A DNA stretch of 64,000 bases from Phoenix dactylifera. Taxonomy: Eukaryota; Streptophyta; Magnoliopsida; Arecales; Arecaceae. Position 1 is the first letter of the stretch; each line of letters begins with the position of its first letter. The position numbers and the translations under genes are program-made. The DNA is taken from the NCBI RefSeq assembly GCF_009389715.1, contig NC_052392.1:34765144-34829143 (forward strand), given 5' to 3'. The notes under the pieces were generated by a model. It did not search any database. It had not been told where the DNA came from and saw only the letters and a list, made by a program, of their open reading frames with translations. This document shows, piece by piece, positions 1 to 11,198 of this stretch.

Positions 1-359
1 TGTGGTTCAAGAGATGCATACAAAAATTGAAAAGAAAAATACCTTTTCTTACGGAAGGGAGTCTGACGGCTTGGGTTCTTGGCTCTAGCAGATTTTTAGG
101 TTTATACAGGGATAAACTACGTAATTATGTTATTTTAATATGGGCATTTTTGTCAAAAATATAGCTTTCCGAAAAAGCTGAAACAGCTTCCTCCCAAAAG
201 CTCCAAATTGGAGCTTCCTCCCAAAAGCTGTTTTCAGCTTCCCGCAAAAGCTGAAACAGCTTTTTGAAAAATTTACCAAACACAGTTTTTCATCTAAAAG
301 TACTTTTGGAGGGCCAGAAAGTGCTTTCTGGCCCTCCAAAAGCTCCCCCAAACAGGGCC
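1..359. mobile_element. Fold-back MITE-like flank left of the tandem array
   Basis: This stretch holds no gene. From about 140 to 359 it is built of nested direct and inverted copies of an AAAGCTGAAACAGCTTTT-like module and ends in CCAAACAGGGCC, a terminus style common in plant hAT-type MITEs. It contains a perfect 40-bp hairpin at 303-342. The array unit starts directly after it. The left end of the element and a target-site duplication could not be fixed, so the family assignment is inference. Confidence 0.45.
303..342. repeat. Perfect hairpin, 19-bp arms with a 2-bp loop
   Basis: The left arm at 303-321 (CTTTTGGAGGGCCAGAAAG) is the exact reverse complement of the right arm at 324-342, with TG as the loop. 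It lies 17 bp from the first base of the duplicated unit. Structure seen directly; any role in rearrangement is inference. Confidence 0.9.
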
Positions 360-589
360 TTAATAAGGCCGCAAGATCATGAATCCTACTGGGTTTTCCC
401 TCCATGTTCTTAATAAATAAATAAATCCAACATGTTAAAAGCTCTCCTCTTGACCAATCTAGTGGGCCCCCACCAGCCCATCTCCCGAGGCGAGATCCGT
501 CGCTACCGCTTTGGCGGCCTTTGCCACGTCGGACAACCGGAAAGCGCATAAAGCGCTGCTAATCCCAATCCGCGTCCAATTCCAACAGC

Positions 590-690
590 TCATCTACTCT
601 CTCTCTCTCTCTCTCCTTTCTTCTATAAAGTGCAAAACCCTTATTCCGAAACTCAGAAACTCTCTCTCTCTCGCTCTCCCCTTTCCTGCA
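590..690 (+). promoter_or_regulatory. CT-rich leader with TATAAA, ALKBH9-like copy 1
   Basis: A (CT)n tract at about 596-614 is followed by TATAAA at 623-628 and a second CT tract near 660-676, upstream of the ATG at 782. In copy 2 the equivalents lie at about 16020-16100 and in copy 3 at about 31430-31505, where the TATAAA reads TATTAA. The CT tract length differs between copies. CT-rich leaders are usual in plant 5' UTRs; whether TATAAA is the working TATA box is unproven. Confidence 0.4.
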
Positions 691-781
691 TAAATTACAA
701 AACCCTAATTCCGAAGCCTCACAAACTCCATAACCCAATCTCTCTGTTGAACCGATTCTACTCTTCTTCCCGAGCGGCGCC

Positions 782-3700
782 ATGGCTGAAGGCGCTTCCC
801 CTCCCGCCGTCGACAACCTTGACGGTTAGTTGTTCCAAATTCTCTCCCATGTTAGGGATTAATTTCTAATTTTCATCTCTATTTTGATCCAGTTGCGAAA
901 TCTTCCACCTCTTGCGATTCTTTTTTTTTTTCTTTATTGGATCCAAGATCACAAATCTTGCCTTTATCTTTCAGGAAAACTTGATAAGGTTTCGATCAGG
1001 CGTGGGCGGAAAAGGAAGATCCCCTGCTTCGATTAATGGCGGGTATCGATCCAACTCTTCGTCGGCGAGGTCGACCGGGAGCTCGCCGGCTTCCGATTGG
1101 GCCCGGACGCCTGGGCAGCACAACCGGCAATTCAACAATTCGAGTTCGAGGTCGCTGGAGGAAGGAGATGATGGAGATGATTTGGCGGGGGCGGCGGAGA
1201 AGGCTAGGGCCAGTGGAGGGACTCCGTTGTCGAGGGATCAGAGGGAGGCGATAAGGTTCTCGATGGTAGGGAGGAAGAAGGACTTCAAGCACATGGAGAG
1301 GGTCGATGGCCGGTGGATCAATGTGCTCGAGGGGCTCGAGCTTCATACTGGAGTTTTTAGTGCAGCGGAGCAGAAGAGGATTGTGGCTTGCGTCTACGAT
1401 GTTCAGGAGAAGGGGAGGAATCGGCAACTCAGAAGTATGATCTTGGTTACCCTTCTTGCACTTTTATTTGTGGTGATAAGAACATACAGGCGCTGGTTAC
1501 TGCTATGCCAATTGCCAAGAGTTTTTTATGGTCTTGCACTGCATTGTGTCATACTAGAATCGCCATGAAAATGTTATTTGCTTTATCGTTATAAAATATA
1601 ATCTTGATTTTGTGCTACGTGCAAATCTAGTTACGATTCTGATATGCATAGATCAATGCAAAAATTTGCTATTGTAGTATAGAAAAATTTATTAATTACA
1701 TGAAAGTGTAGATTGAGGCACAATTTTGCTATTATAGGAAAAAATCATGGCATGGTGTAGAACAATCATAAACTCTTTGATAAATAAATATCCTGTATGC
1801 AGACTGCCACTTGGGAATTTTGTTAACTTTAATGTTAAGAGCTCTCAATATATAAGCTTCTTGCTGGCACGAAGAGAACAGTAGCATGAGATGTAATCAA
1901 GGCCTTTATCTTGCATGTGAACTACCAGTTAGAAAATATGTTCAATATATTAATGTTATAAGCTTTTTAGTTATAGGATAAAACTTGGAGTGATGAAAAA
2001 AGAAATTCAACAAGAGATTTATTCAAAGTCTTCCTTTTTATTTTGTTCTCTATCAGATGTCTCTGAAGAGATCATCCAAAAGCTTTTATACAACCTTCTC
2101 TGAAGATTTGATATATGGTTTATTTGATGAAACATTTTTTTTTTGAAGCCTGTAAAAGAAATCCTTCGTGGTCTGGGGAGATCTCCTGTCCTTCTATATT
2201 TATAGTCAGACTCTTTTGATCACCTTGATTAAAATTGGGGCCCCGTTTATTAACTAGACTGCATCATTGAGGGGAATTAACATCCCATGGCAAACAGTAT
2301 AATATTCTCTCCCCGCTTTGCTCATTTACTGCATGAAGGATGACGGACATACACCTGATGTTCATTTATCAATCACGAGTTCAATACTTTCTTGAAAAAA
2401 CACTTCACTGACATTGACTGGTTCTGGTATTTAAGTAGCTTTAGAGCTGCCATTGACAGTTTCTAGTGTTAGCTATCTTTATTCCTTGCAAATATGCTGA
2501 CTGATATAGAATGTAATCAAAGCTCTTTTTCTGAAATTCATTTTCATTTTTAAGGATGCTATCATCAATATGCTATCCTTCTGCCCGGACTTGCAGAACA
2601 TATGGTGCATGGAAGAAGGAAATGTTATATCCATCAAAACGCTCACTGTTTTGTGCAATCTTTATTCTCTTGTGTAATGTTGGGTAACAGGAGGGAGAAG
2701 AGTTGCAGCAAAATTTTTTACTTGCATGTCAGTTGAGTGTGGAGAAACTATGTCAGGGTGCCCTGTTGATGCACATGCATCAGATAACTTCCACACTCCA
2801 TGAAAAACTTATTCATTAATTTCATTTTGACTTATCTAAAATAAGAGTTAACAGACTGTTAGATCAACTTGTTAAGAACATTAGCAATTACCATAAGTTT
2901 TGTTCAGGACTTACATTGCAATGAATGGTTACTGTGTTACACATAAGTAACAAATATACAAGCTACTGCTATTTGAATCTCAATACTTGATTTTATGTAC
3001 TAAATTTTATGGAATTTGTTGTTCTGTCACTTGTGTTTCAGTATTAAAATATGGAAAGTTATGCATCGAACTATATCTTATATTTTTTTCATATTTTTAA
3101 TGTAAAATTGCATGGGTAATTAACTTTTGATTCTCTTATTTAAACTTTGATTTTTTGGCCCTAGGACGCACATATTCGGAACCACGAAAATGGATGCGTG
3201 GGAAGGGGCGTGTAACGATACAATTTGGATGCTGCTACAACTATGCAGTGGTATGTGTATTGCTTGCCATAACTCGCAGCATTTCCACCTTTATAGCTAT
3301 GTTGGCCGATGTGATTCTTACCACAAGTTGTGTACTTTGCAGGACAATTATGGGAATCCTCCAGGCATAATACAGGATGAGGAAGTAGATCCTATGCCGC
3401 CCTTATTAAAAACAATGATCAAGAGAATGGTTGCATGGCATGTCCTTCCTCCCACTTGTGTCCCTGATAGTTGCATCATCAACATATATGATAAAGATGA
3501 CTGCATTCCTCCTCACATAGATCATCATGACTTCCTCCGGCCTTTTTGCACTGTCTCCTTGCTATCGAAGTGTAATATTTTATTTGGCAGAGAACTTAAA
3601 ATAATGGGACCAGGAGAATTCTCAGGATCTACCGCAATACCTCTACCTGTTGGGTATGCTTATTATCTCCTTTGTTTATCACTATGATGCTACTTATGTT

Positions 3701-4365
3701 AACTGCTATTGGTAGTACACATACCTCTGGACAAGCTTAACTATAATAGGTTCTAAACAGTTTAAAATAGGATTTTGCTTTTTTTTCATATCTTTTTTCA
3801 CTTCGCAGTTCTGTGCTTGTCTTAAATGGCAATGGTGCTGATGTGGCAAAGCATTGTGTGCCAGCTGTCCCCACTGAAAGGTAGTGTCTATACTTGAAGT
3901 TTCTTCCATGCAGTTTATTCATGTGATTGAGTTATTATATCTGCAACTTACTGCCATTTCTAACCGCTTCTATCACATTACCTATTGCACAGGATTTCTA
4001 TTACGTTCAGAAAGATGGATGACAGTAAGCTTCCTTACAAGTTCTCACCTGACCCGGCTCTGCAGAATCTTCATCCTCTTGCATATCCACCAATAAAATC
4101 CCCAGTGCAACAAGTAGCTAACACACTTTCTCCAAATCAGCAGCAAATTACTCCAGAAGCTCAAGTTCTGGGTAAACATATGCACTGCCACTGGAGCCAT
4201 AATTCGAAGGCCCAGGAGCAAGTAGAAATTGCTGGGCTGGCTTCTAGCAGCCCCTTTAAATTGGGTTCAGATGATTTTCCTCCACTGGGTTCGAGTTCAG
4301 CAAATGGCCGATCAAACAAGCCAAGCAGTCCATTGCGGCAGGAACTTGAGCAACAGAAACTTTAA
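782..4365 (+). CDS. ALKBH9B-like: ALKBH9-like RNA N6-methyladenosine demethylase, copy 1 (frameshift in exon 2)
   Basis: Six exons with GT-AG junctions: 782-824, 975-1434, 3165-3250, 3343-3653, 3809-3880 and 3993-4365. The family uses Fe(II) and 2-oxoglutarate to remove the methyl group from N6-methyladenosine in mRNA, and ALKBH9 proteins act mainly in the cytoplasm. Exons 3 to 6 are open and carry GCCYNYA, the Fe-binding HID of CIPPHIDHHDF, the distal His in DVAKHCVPAV and the RISITFR segment that holds 2-oxoglutarate. The start is the ATG giving MAEGASPP. An extra G in the GGG at 1004-1006, absent from copies 2 and 3, shifts exon 2 from about residue 25, so the gene is broken as given. The G run makes a sequencing error possible. 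The long, Ser- and Asn-rich N-terminus and the tail after residue 340 are outside the dioxygenase domain. Confidence 0.8.
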
Positions 4366-6231
4366 GATATTTTTGTAGTTATATGTCAGGCATTCGTTTT
4401 GTTATTTCCGTAATATGTTGCATGCCATGATCAGGTTGTAATCTATCTATCGTCAATACAGGTACACTTACTGTTTCTTATGATGAAGTTTTACTGGTGC
4501 ATGTTCTCTGTGGAGCATGCTGGTAAAATTTGAGATGTCATGCAACTGGATGGTCCTAATACAAGCGAGTCAGTGGAATGCTTTTAGATTAATGGGAGTG
4601 GTTTAGGTCTGTTGGGGGTCCGATGCAGCACTTTTATCGACCATTGGATTACCATCGTGATACGTAACTGGCATGCGCTTTGAAGCTGTATCTGGGGCTC
4701 CCTGATATCAGCAATCTCAAAGCTCGCCGATCATGGATCACGATGGTGATCCAACTGTCCCTTCTGTATCGGACCAGCTGCTCGTCCGATGAGCTTTCAA
4801 ACCTGAGCCTCTCCCATGTGGGCAATGTGAGGCATGAAAGATGGTGCAGATTGATAAGCCCTCGATCAATAATGGGTCATTTAGGGGGCTCTTAGCCAGC
4901 CAAATCATTATGTTGAAATTTTGTTGTGCACGTTAGATTTAGATGTAAGTGCACCATGCTGTGTGGTTTGGAGTTCAGACTGCTAACGATCTAGATGACG
5001 CTCCATCCCGGAAGAATGCAAAGTTTCTTTTTTCAAATATTTGTATTTATGTCATTTATGAGCATCACTATTCACCTGACTGATGACAGATAAATTAGAA
5101 TTTGCCCTTCTTATAAGAGAAAGGAAGAAAGGCTGCACACATTACGATCATCCAAGTTCAAATACTTGAAGATGCTGATGCACCACCCAAGACTTGAAGC
5201 CCGAACCTCTAAGCTAAATTGACAGGTGTGACTACTTAGGCAACCCCAATTCACAATAGGATCTGAGCTCTTGGTATCTTATTACAGATCATTAGGCCTC
5301 TCAAGCTTGATTAAATCCAGTGATTTTTCTTCAGTGAGCTCTTTGAAGTTCAGTTGATTTGAAAAGCTGATAGTGTCTTGCTTTTATTTACTCAAATCAT
5401 AAATAAAAATTTAGATAATTCTGAAACTACGATACCATGTGAACTCTGTTTAATGCAGCCCAACACAGTGGTGAGCAACAGAAAGGTACACTGCATAACT
5501 TTCAAGAAAACAATCATGCCATTACAGAAGCCAAATGCAAGAGAAGCATAGTTGAATGTTTTGGTCAGAGAGAAACAGTACCATAAGATCACGTTCTGTA
5601 AAGAAAATATTAAAGTTGTAGTGAAAAGAGTACTAATTTGGCACTTAAATCTTCCTTAAAAATATAAAACCTTGTTCTGAGAAAACCATATCCTCTAAAT
5701 CTTAAAACTATGAGAGATATTATCCAGTCATTGACATTCAATTACCTTTGTTCTAGCCAATGGAGTAGTCCATAATGTATCGCCAACTGATGATAGAAAA
5801 CCTTCTTTGAGAACATGTATAATCTTCTGGTACCAGGAATAATTTTGCTTGAGATGATGAAATCATTCATGTAAGATATTGAATATAAGTGCAATGTCTT
5901 GTGGTTCACACAAGTCAATGGTTGGTGCAATTCCCGGTATCTCCTTGTCAAAAGATTTAACATCATCTGCTTACCAACAGTGTTTCAGTAGTCAAGGTCC
6001 TGGAAAACTAGAAACAGGCAATGTGATGATTACTGTAGATACCCCATTTCTTATATTAACAAAACAGATTCTAGGGCCTAGGAACCATTGACAAATTTTA
6101 ATCCCAATTCACTGTCCAATAATTGGGCAAAATCTTCAGTTAAAGAAGATAGATGATGTCAAAGGGAATAAGGTTTATATACAGAATTTTATGCTTCCCC
6201 ATATCCAAGAGCAGTTACTGGTAATCAAGGC
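4366..6231. other. Gap between the ALKBH9-like gene and the minus-strand gene (unit copy 1)
   Basis: No convincing gene is visible. The first few hundred bases are probably ALKBH9-like 3' UTR, although no clear AATAAA stands out. A minus-oriented tRNA-like repeat lies at about 5120-5255. The same stretch is 19785-21653 in copy 2 and 35199-37064 in copy 3; open frames of about 70 codons there simply mirror the duplication. Confidence 0.6.
5120..5255 (-). mobile_element. tRNA-like SINE remnant, unit copy 1
   Basis: Read on the minus strand it contains a polymerase III B-box-like AGGTTCGGGCTTCAAGTC followed by TTGGGTGG, after an A-box-like start. A diverged relative sits at 52620-52755 with the same order of words (ACTTG-AGATGC, GGTGTGAC, CAATTCAC on the plus strand). 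The copies in units 2 and 3 are at about 20528-20670 and 35947-36090 and share a 6-bp insertion (AGCCCC). No target-site duplication was found. Confidence 0.4.
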
Positions 6232-8516
6232 TCATTCATCAGGCCCAAAATCATCATCAGATGCGCCTTCCAGAAATGAGCCAAGAGACTTGCGCAATAT
6301 GCTGAAAGATTTGTCATCCTGGATCACATTGACATAAAGTAGCATCATTGGAAAGTAGATTGTGGGAAAGTGGAATACATGCATAAACTTTGAAATTACA
6401 TCACTAGGGAAAAGAATATGAAATCATTTCAATTCGTCTATATTTCCAAAATAGAAAATCAAATATATTGGGCAGATTCTTTCTGAAAATAATATATTAG
6501 ATTAAAAATGTACAGTTAAATCTTTTCGCATTTTTTTTTCTCTTTCAAATTGATATATCTTTATACACAAGCTTTATATAGAAACCACATTCATATATCT
6601 TGTATAGCATGCACAAGTGATTGTTAAACACCTAGGCATAATGTATAAAAAAAGTGGTATAACAATGCAGATCTTGGGGCGAAAGTTATGATAAAAAACA
6701 GCGGCGCAATGCACGAGACTCCGGCCATTGCAGGGTCTGGGAGGGGTCAAATGTATTGAGCCTTACTCCTACATGTAGAAAGGCTATGTTACGAACTCCA
6801 GATCATAATAAAACAACCTTACTATTGCCCCATGGCTCACTCTTAGGATGAAAATTATAATACATCAAGATAATTTTGTAAATAAAAGCAGATAAAACAA
6901 TTAGAGAACAGTAGAAAATCATAAATGACAGTCTGCTAACTTAAACATCCCTCATTCATATACCTGCTTCTTCTTTTTTAGAGATTCTTCTGCTCTGGCA
7001 ATCTTCAGAACACAAGCCTTCTCAAGTTCCGACGGATTAGCTTTTTCCTTCTTCCCTGAAAACTTGAGAAGAAATATAAAACATTGAACATCTGCTGAAA
7101 GTAGGCTGGATGGATTCCAAGTAACTGGAAACAAACACTGTTACTCACGCTGTTGTTCGTAACGGACATATAGTTTATCCTTTTCATCTTCATATTTGGA
7201 AAATAATTCTGCAGAATACACCAAACTAATAAGACTTTGAAATAGAAAGAAAGGTATGTAACTTGAGTTTTATTGAATGATCAGGGAGAGAGAGAAATCT
7301 TAACCAACACATCAGATAGTAGATAATACATTGCTAAAATAATAATGATAATAATAATAATAATTCCAGGCACCACAATATAATATCCTTAACTTTGTTG
7401 CCAGATTTCTGTCAAGAAAGGTACTGCCTCCTACAGGAAAGAGGACCGGGAGACAAATACCAACTCATTTTGAAGGCAAGCATATCATTTTATTGATGTC
7501 ATTTTTATTCAATACTTGAGGACCGCATGGATCACCAAAGATGCATGAAAATTCAAAAAACAGATTAAAGAAATTGTAGAAGATGAACATAGATGAGAGC
7601 GATATGTGTCATATTATGGGACAGACAAATATGTCCTCGGAGAGCTCTGGGGCTTACAAAAGGTACGTTTATTAAGCTATAAGGTTTTAACTTTAAAAGA
7701 ATTTTATCTTCAAAGTTAATAGGCAATTTTATAGTCTAATGGATTTAGAACTATAGGTGTTCCCATTATTTTTTCTTTTTCTTTTTTTTTTTTTTGTTGA
7801 GGGAAAGGAGGGCAGAGGCCACCATTTACTGAAAAAGAGACAACAGTGCCTCCAAATGAAGGTCAGGGAAGCTACAGGATCAAAAGCAAATTTCTGATAA
7901 TGAAAACAAAGGAGACAGCAAAAGCCAATCGTTCTCTGCCAAAAGCTTCTCCTTGGGTTTACAGAACACTTTTTCCATGGAACACTTCTACTCTTTTGCA
8001 AGAGACAAAACTTTGAAAAGGACAACATCGTAATAGTTGTTCATTTGCTAACGAGAATATTGAAGTTTGCATAGAACTTCCAAAAGTGTTCAATGGAAGC
8101 TTTCAGATTTTTTTTTTTCTTTTTGGGAGAAATACAGTGAGAATGCCACCATTCAGATTTGAAACTGGGACCTCTCCCCACTGCGTGTGCTGAGGAGAGG
8201 GTGCCAACCAGCAGATCCAGACACAGTTGGCCAGAGAATAATGTTGCACACACTCCAAATATAGTTAATCTAATAATCCACATCGCAATAAAAGAGGTTC
8301 AAGTGCCTCATCAATGAGGGGATTCGACTGCATTGGCAGAGTCATTTAGTAGAAAATGACAAGCGTTGTATCAGATGCTTTGACTTTATGCCTTGTAATG
8401 CTTTTGATGTCGCCACTTTTCTTACCTCCTGATAAATGCAGACTACTGCATATTTGGTGGTTAAAATATTTGGCATAATAGACAGACAATGAAAGGTCGC
8501 ATGAGCATTTCATTTG
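6232..8516 (-). CDS. 3' end of an unidentified minus-strand gene, unit copy 1
   Basis: Four exons chain with canonical splice sites and matching phases on the minus strand: 8516-8426 (91 nt), 7208-7149 (60 nt), 7055-6964 (92 nt) and 6318-6232 (87 nt, with TGA stop). Together they give about 109 residues of the C-terminus: a Cys- and Tyr-containing part (SVYYAKYFNHQ), a highly charged helix-prone part (KYEDEKDKLYVRYEQQ then RAEESLKKKKQ) that could form a coiled coil, and an acidic end, DDDFGPDE. I do not recognise the family. Earlier exons would lie above 8516 but I could not follow them; a short candidate ending at a GTTTGT donor near 8610 is uncertain. Matching phases argue against chance. 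The tail runs toward the ALKBH9-like gene (convergent). Confidence 0.45.
7330..7365. repeat. (AAT)n microsatellite
   Basis: Imperfect AAT/GAT trinucleotide run; shorter in copy 2 (about 22757-22782) and copy 3 (about 38166-38190). Useful for telling the copies apart. Confidence 0.8.
8105..8240 (-). mobile_element. tRNA-derived SINE with A-rich tail, unit copy 1
   Basis: On the minus strand an A-box-like CTGGTTGGCACCCTCTCC is followed about 35 bp on by a B-box-like GGTCCCAGTTTCAAATC, and the element ends in an A-rich tail (the T run at about 8108-8124 on the plus strand). Copies in units 2 and 3 lie at about 23522-23655 and 38937-39070. No clear target-site duplication. It lies in an intron of the minus-strand gene. 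Confidence 0.5.
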
Positions 8517-11198
8517 CTGGGAGTGTTCAAGACAAAGTGATAAAGCAATGAACAACAATCAAAGTGATTATTTGAGATGCTTTTTCAATGACTAAGTCAA
8601 TCAAAACAAACCTGAAAATAACTATTACATGCTGCAAGTCATAAGCTTGTCCCACATGGCACCACTGAGAAAATGTCAATTATTGCTATGAACAAAACGG
8701 TTTGAATTGTTTCTTTGAATGAAGTCTAATATCTGGACCATATTGATGTGAATAAATGTTGATAGAATGTCATGAAATAACTGTTCTAATGTATACATAT
8801 GTAAACAAGGTTTGTTCATTATCCATTGTGATGTCATCAAGGTTAATTGCACATCAACCTTGTGAATATGTTATATGACCTGTCCATATTTTTGTTACTT
8901 TCTAATAATTCATAGAAATCCAAAGTAAAATGGTAGCATGATTGGTTAGCATCTACTTATTTCAGTTGATTGATTTTACCAAATAACAGTAGTGCTTTTG
9001 TCTCTGATTATCTGTTAAGTTGTGGATTGCTTTTAGTCGACTGCCTTTAGTTCATTGTATGACTTATCCTCTTTCACTGATACTAGCATATGCGCATGCA
9101 AAATGCCATGTCAAAAGAAAAGGAATAACACTGAACGATATGTCAATCGGTAACTAGTTTTTATTCTTGTGCAGTAATTTGTGGAGGAGAATCACTGACG
9201 AGAAATAAATTCAAGATCAAATTAATGAGAAAACAAGAAAATATTGAAAGATAATGCTTTAGGATGTAGTTTATTTTCTTCCTTTACACCCATGTCATCA
9301 TCACAATCATAGCCAATCTTATTTTTTACAAATAACTTAAAGATGGTAGAATAAGTAATGAGTAGTTAGAAGAAAAACAATGTTGAATGAAATTACTATT
9401 TCCAAAGCTCTCAGATTAGCCCTTTTTTATGGAAAATTATAACAGAATTTAATGTTCATATGGAAACAATGCTAAGAATTAAGAAGGAAAAAGGAACAAA
9501 ATTCAAGATTTCTTTGATCTCTTCTATTGACTCCTTTTAATAAAAGCTGACAAAGAAAACATGAAACCAATACTAGAACTATTTTCTTCTTAAAATAAAT
9601 GAAATAAGAAAATAAATTATGAATTAAGAGAATGAACTTATAAATAGGGCATGTATAAGTGCAAAAAATAGTTCCTACTCTCAAAGTTACAGAAAAAAGT
9701 TGAAATAATGTCTTAAAGGACCAAAATTAATGCTTGAGATCGGCTTCTCCCACCTCATGTCTGATTCTATATTAAGAAAGTTAGTTGATGATATCTTGGT
9801 TTGTTCTTATATTTCTATTTAAAATTATATTAAGAAGGGGAAAACTAATAAGGCTTTTAACAAGAAATTTCTTGATATAGTCTTCTATATTGATGTTCAT
9901 ATTCTATATTAGTTTTTAATTTTCTCTTCTTCATTTAATACTTATCTATTCTTTTTATATGTAATGGGCGTTGTGGATGTCGGCATACTAGTATAACTTA
10001 TCTTGGGCCTACAGACCCTAGCACTCGATCGAACATAAATCGAACTCCATGTGCCTCCATGCAATGTGCTTCATGGGACAATCTGTCCAATAGAATCCCA
10101 CTGACAACAACTTGAACTCAAACATTGTTAGAGCCACAGTAACTTGAAACTTAGAGAGCGCCCAGAGAGGATTATCCGGCACCTTTTCCCTATATACTAG
10201 GGTACCATTTCTATTTCACTAAGCCTTGGTTCACTCATATGTAAGTCACCTTCTCTGATCAAAGTAACAATCTAACTAAACACAGTGAACCAAGACAGGT
10301 AAAACTGGCATAACAAACATCAACGAAATATCCGAACCATTCATCATCATTATCCCTAGCCTCTTCTTGTCCACATTGGGATAAGCTATGAAGCATAAAT
10401 TTTAAGTAGAGAAGTCCTCAAGCTTTATTTTATATGTGCAGAGCAAAGTAGAATGGCAGACATGGTTGGTGAGTTGGGTCCATAATGGGTATGGATTATG
10501 TATCTGATTAGTCTGGATATGCTGGCACACCATTTCCTCTTTTGGAAATATGATAGCTTTTTAAGGACCTAGATGACCACCAGCCCTGGCCGAGCCTGTT
10601 CACACTAAAGTAGGTCAATAGAAGAGTGACCTATTATTTATCTACTATAATTACATATATTGGTTAGGTCATTTTGCCATTTCGACACAATTTTGAACTT
10701 GTTAGGCGAACCATGAAACAAGGGTGGACAAAAATTGGCAAAGAACAGGAAGTAATGCCTGATATGGCTAGCTGTACGTTTGGGTCCACCTTTTTGGCTG
10801 CTGGAGCAAGCCAGAGGACTCTAAGCCTGGACAAGACCACTTGAATTGCAGATAGGACAAATATTGATGACCTGACGGTTGAATATTGCATTTTCCATAT
10901 TGATATTTTTTGTTCCTCTACAAGGATAGCAGCTTTGCTTCTCTTTTTGACCGAATTCATTGTGAGCAAACATTTTCTACAGTAGATCATTAGAACTAGT
11001 AATTGTAGCCATAGTAACAACTACTTTGCCTGAATTCAGTCTGATCTGTGTGATTTTATTGGAATTGTTGGCAATGGATTTAACAATTCTTATAAAGACT
11101 TCTTTAACTATTTATGATAGTTCTTGTATTTAATGTCTTAATATATGCCTTTCACCATGTTAAGGAAGTTTCTTGCGTCAAATTATCTGTGTATTCAG
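8517..11198. other. Non-coding stretch upstream of the MRS2 fragment (unit copy 1)
   Basis: AT-rich DNA with no confident exon on either strand. I looked here for the N-terminal exons of the MRS2-type gene and did not find them. A small inverted repeat (CTTGGTTCACT at 10225-10235 and AGTGAACCAAG at 10283-10293) is the only structure noted. Equivalent stretches: 23934-26609 and 39344-42024. Confidence 0.55.

Noticed and set aside
130..549. Minus-strand open frame of 139 codons at the left edge
   Set aside because: It runs across the fold-back MITE and the array border, has low-complexity composition and no domain.
1388..1594. 68-codon frame at the end of ALKBH9-like exon 2 (and in copies 2 and 3)
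   Set aside because: Out of frame with the demethylase and running into the intron.
3155..3370. 71-codon plus-strand frame over ALKBH9-like exon 3
   Set aside because: Exon 3 read through into the intron; the GT-AG boundaries explain it.
10225..10293. 11-bp inverted repeat CTTGGTTCACT / AGTGAACCAAG
   Set aside because: Short and widely spaced; nothing suggests a function.
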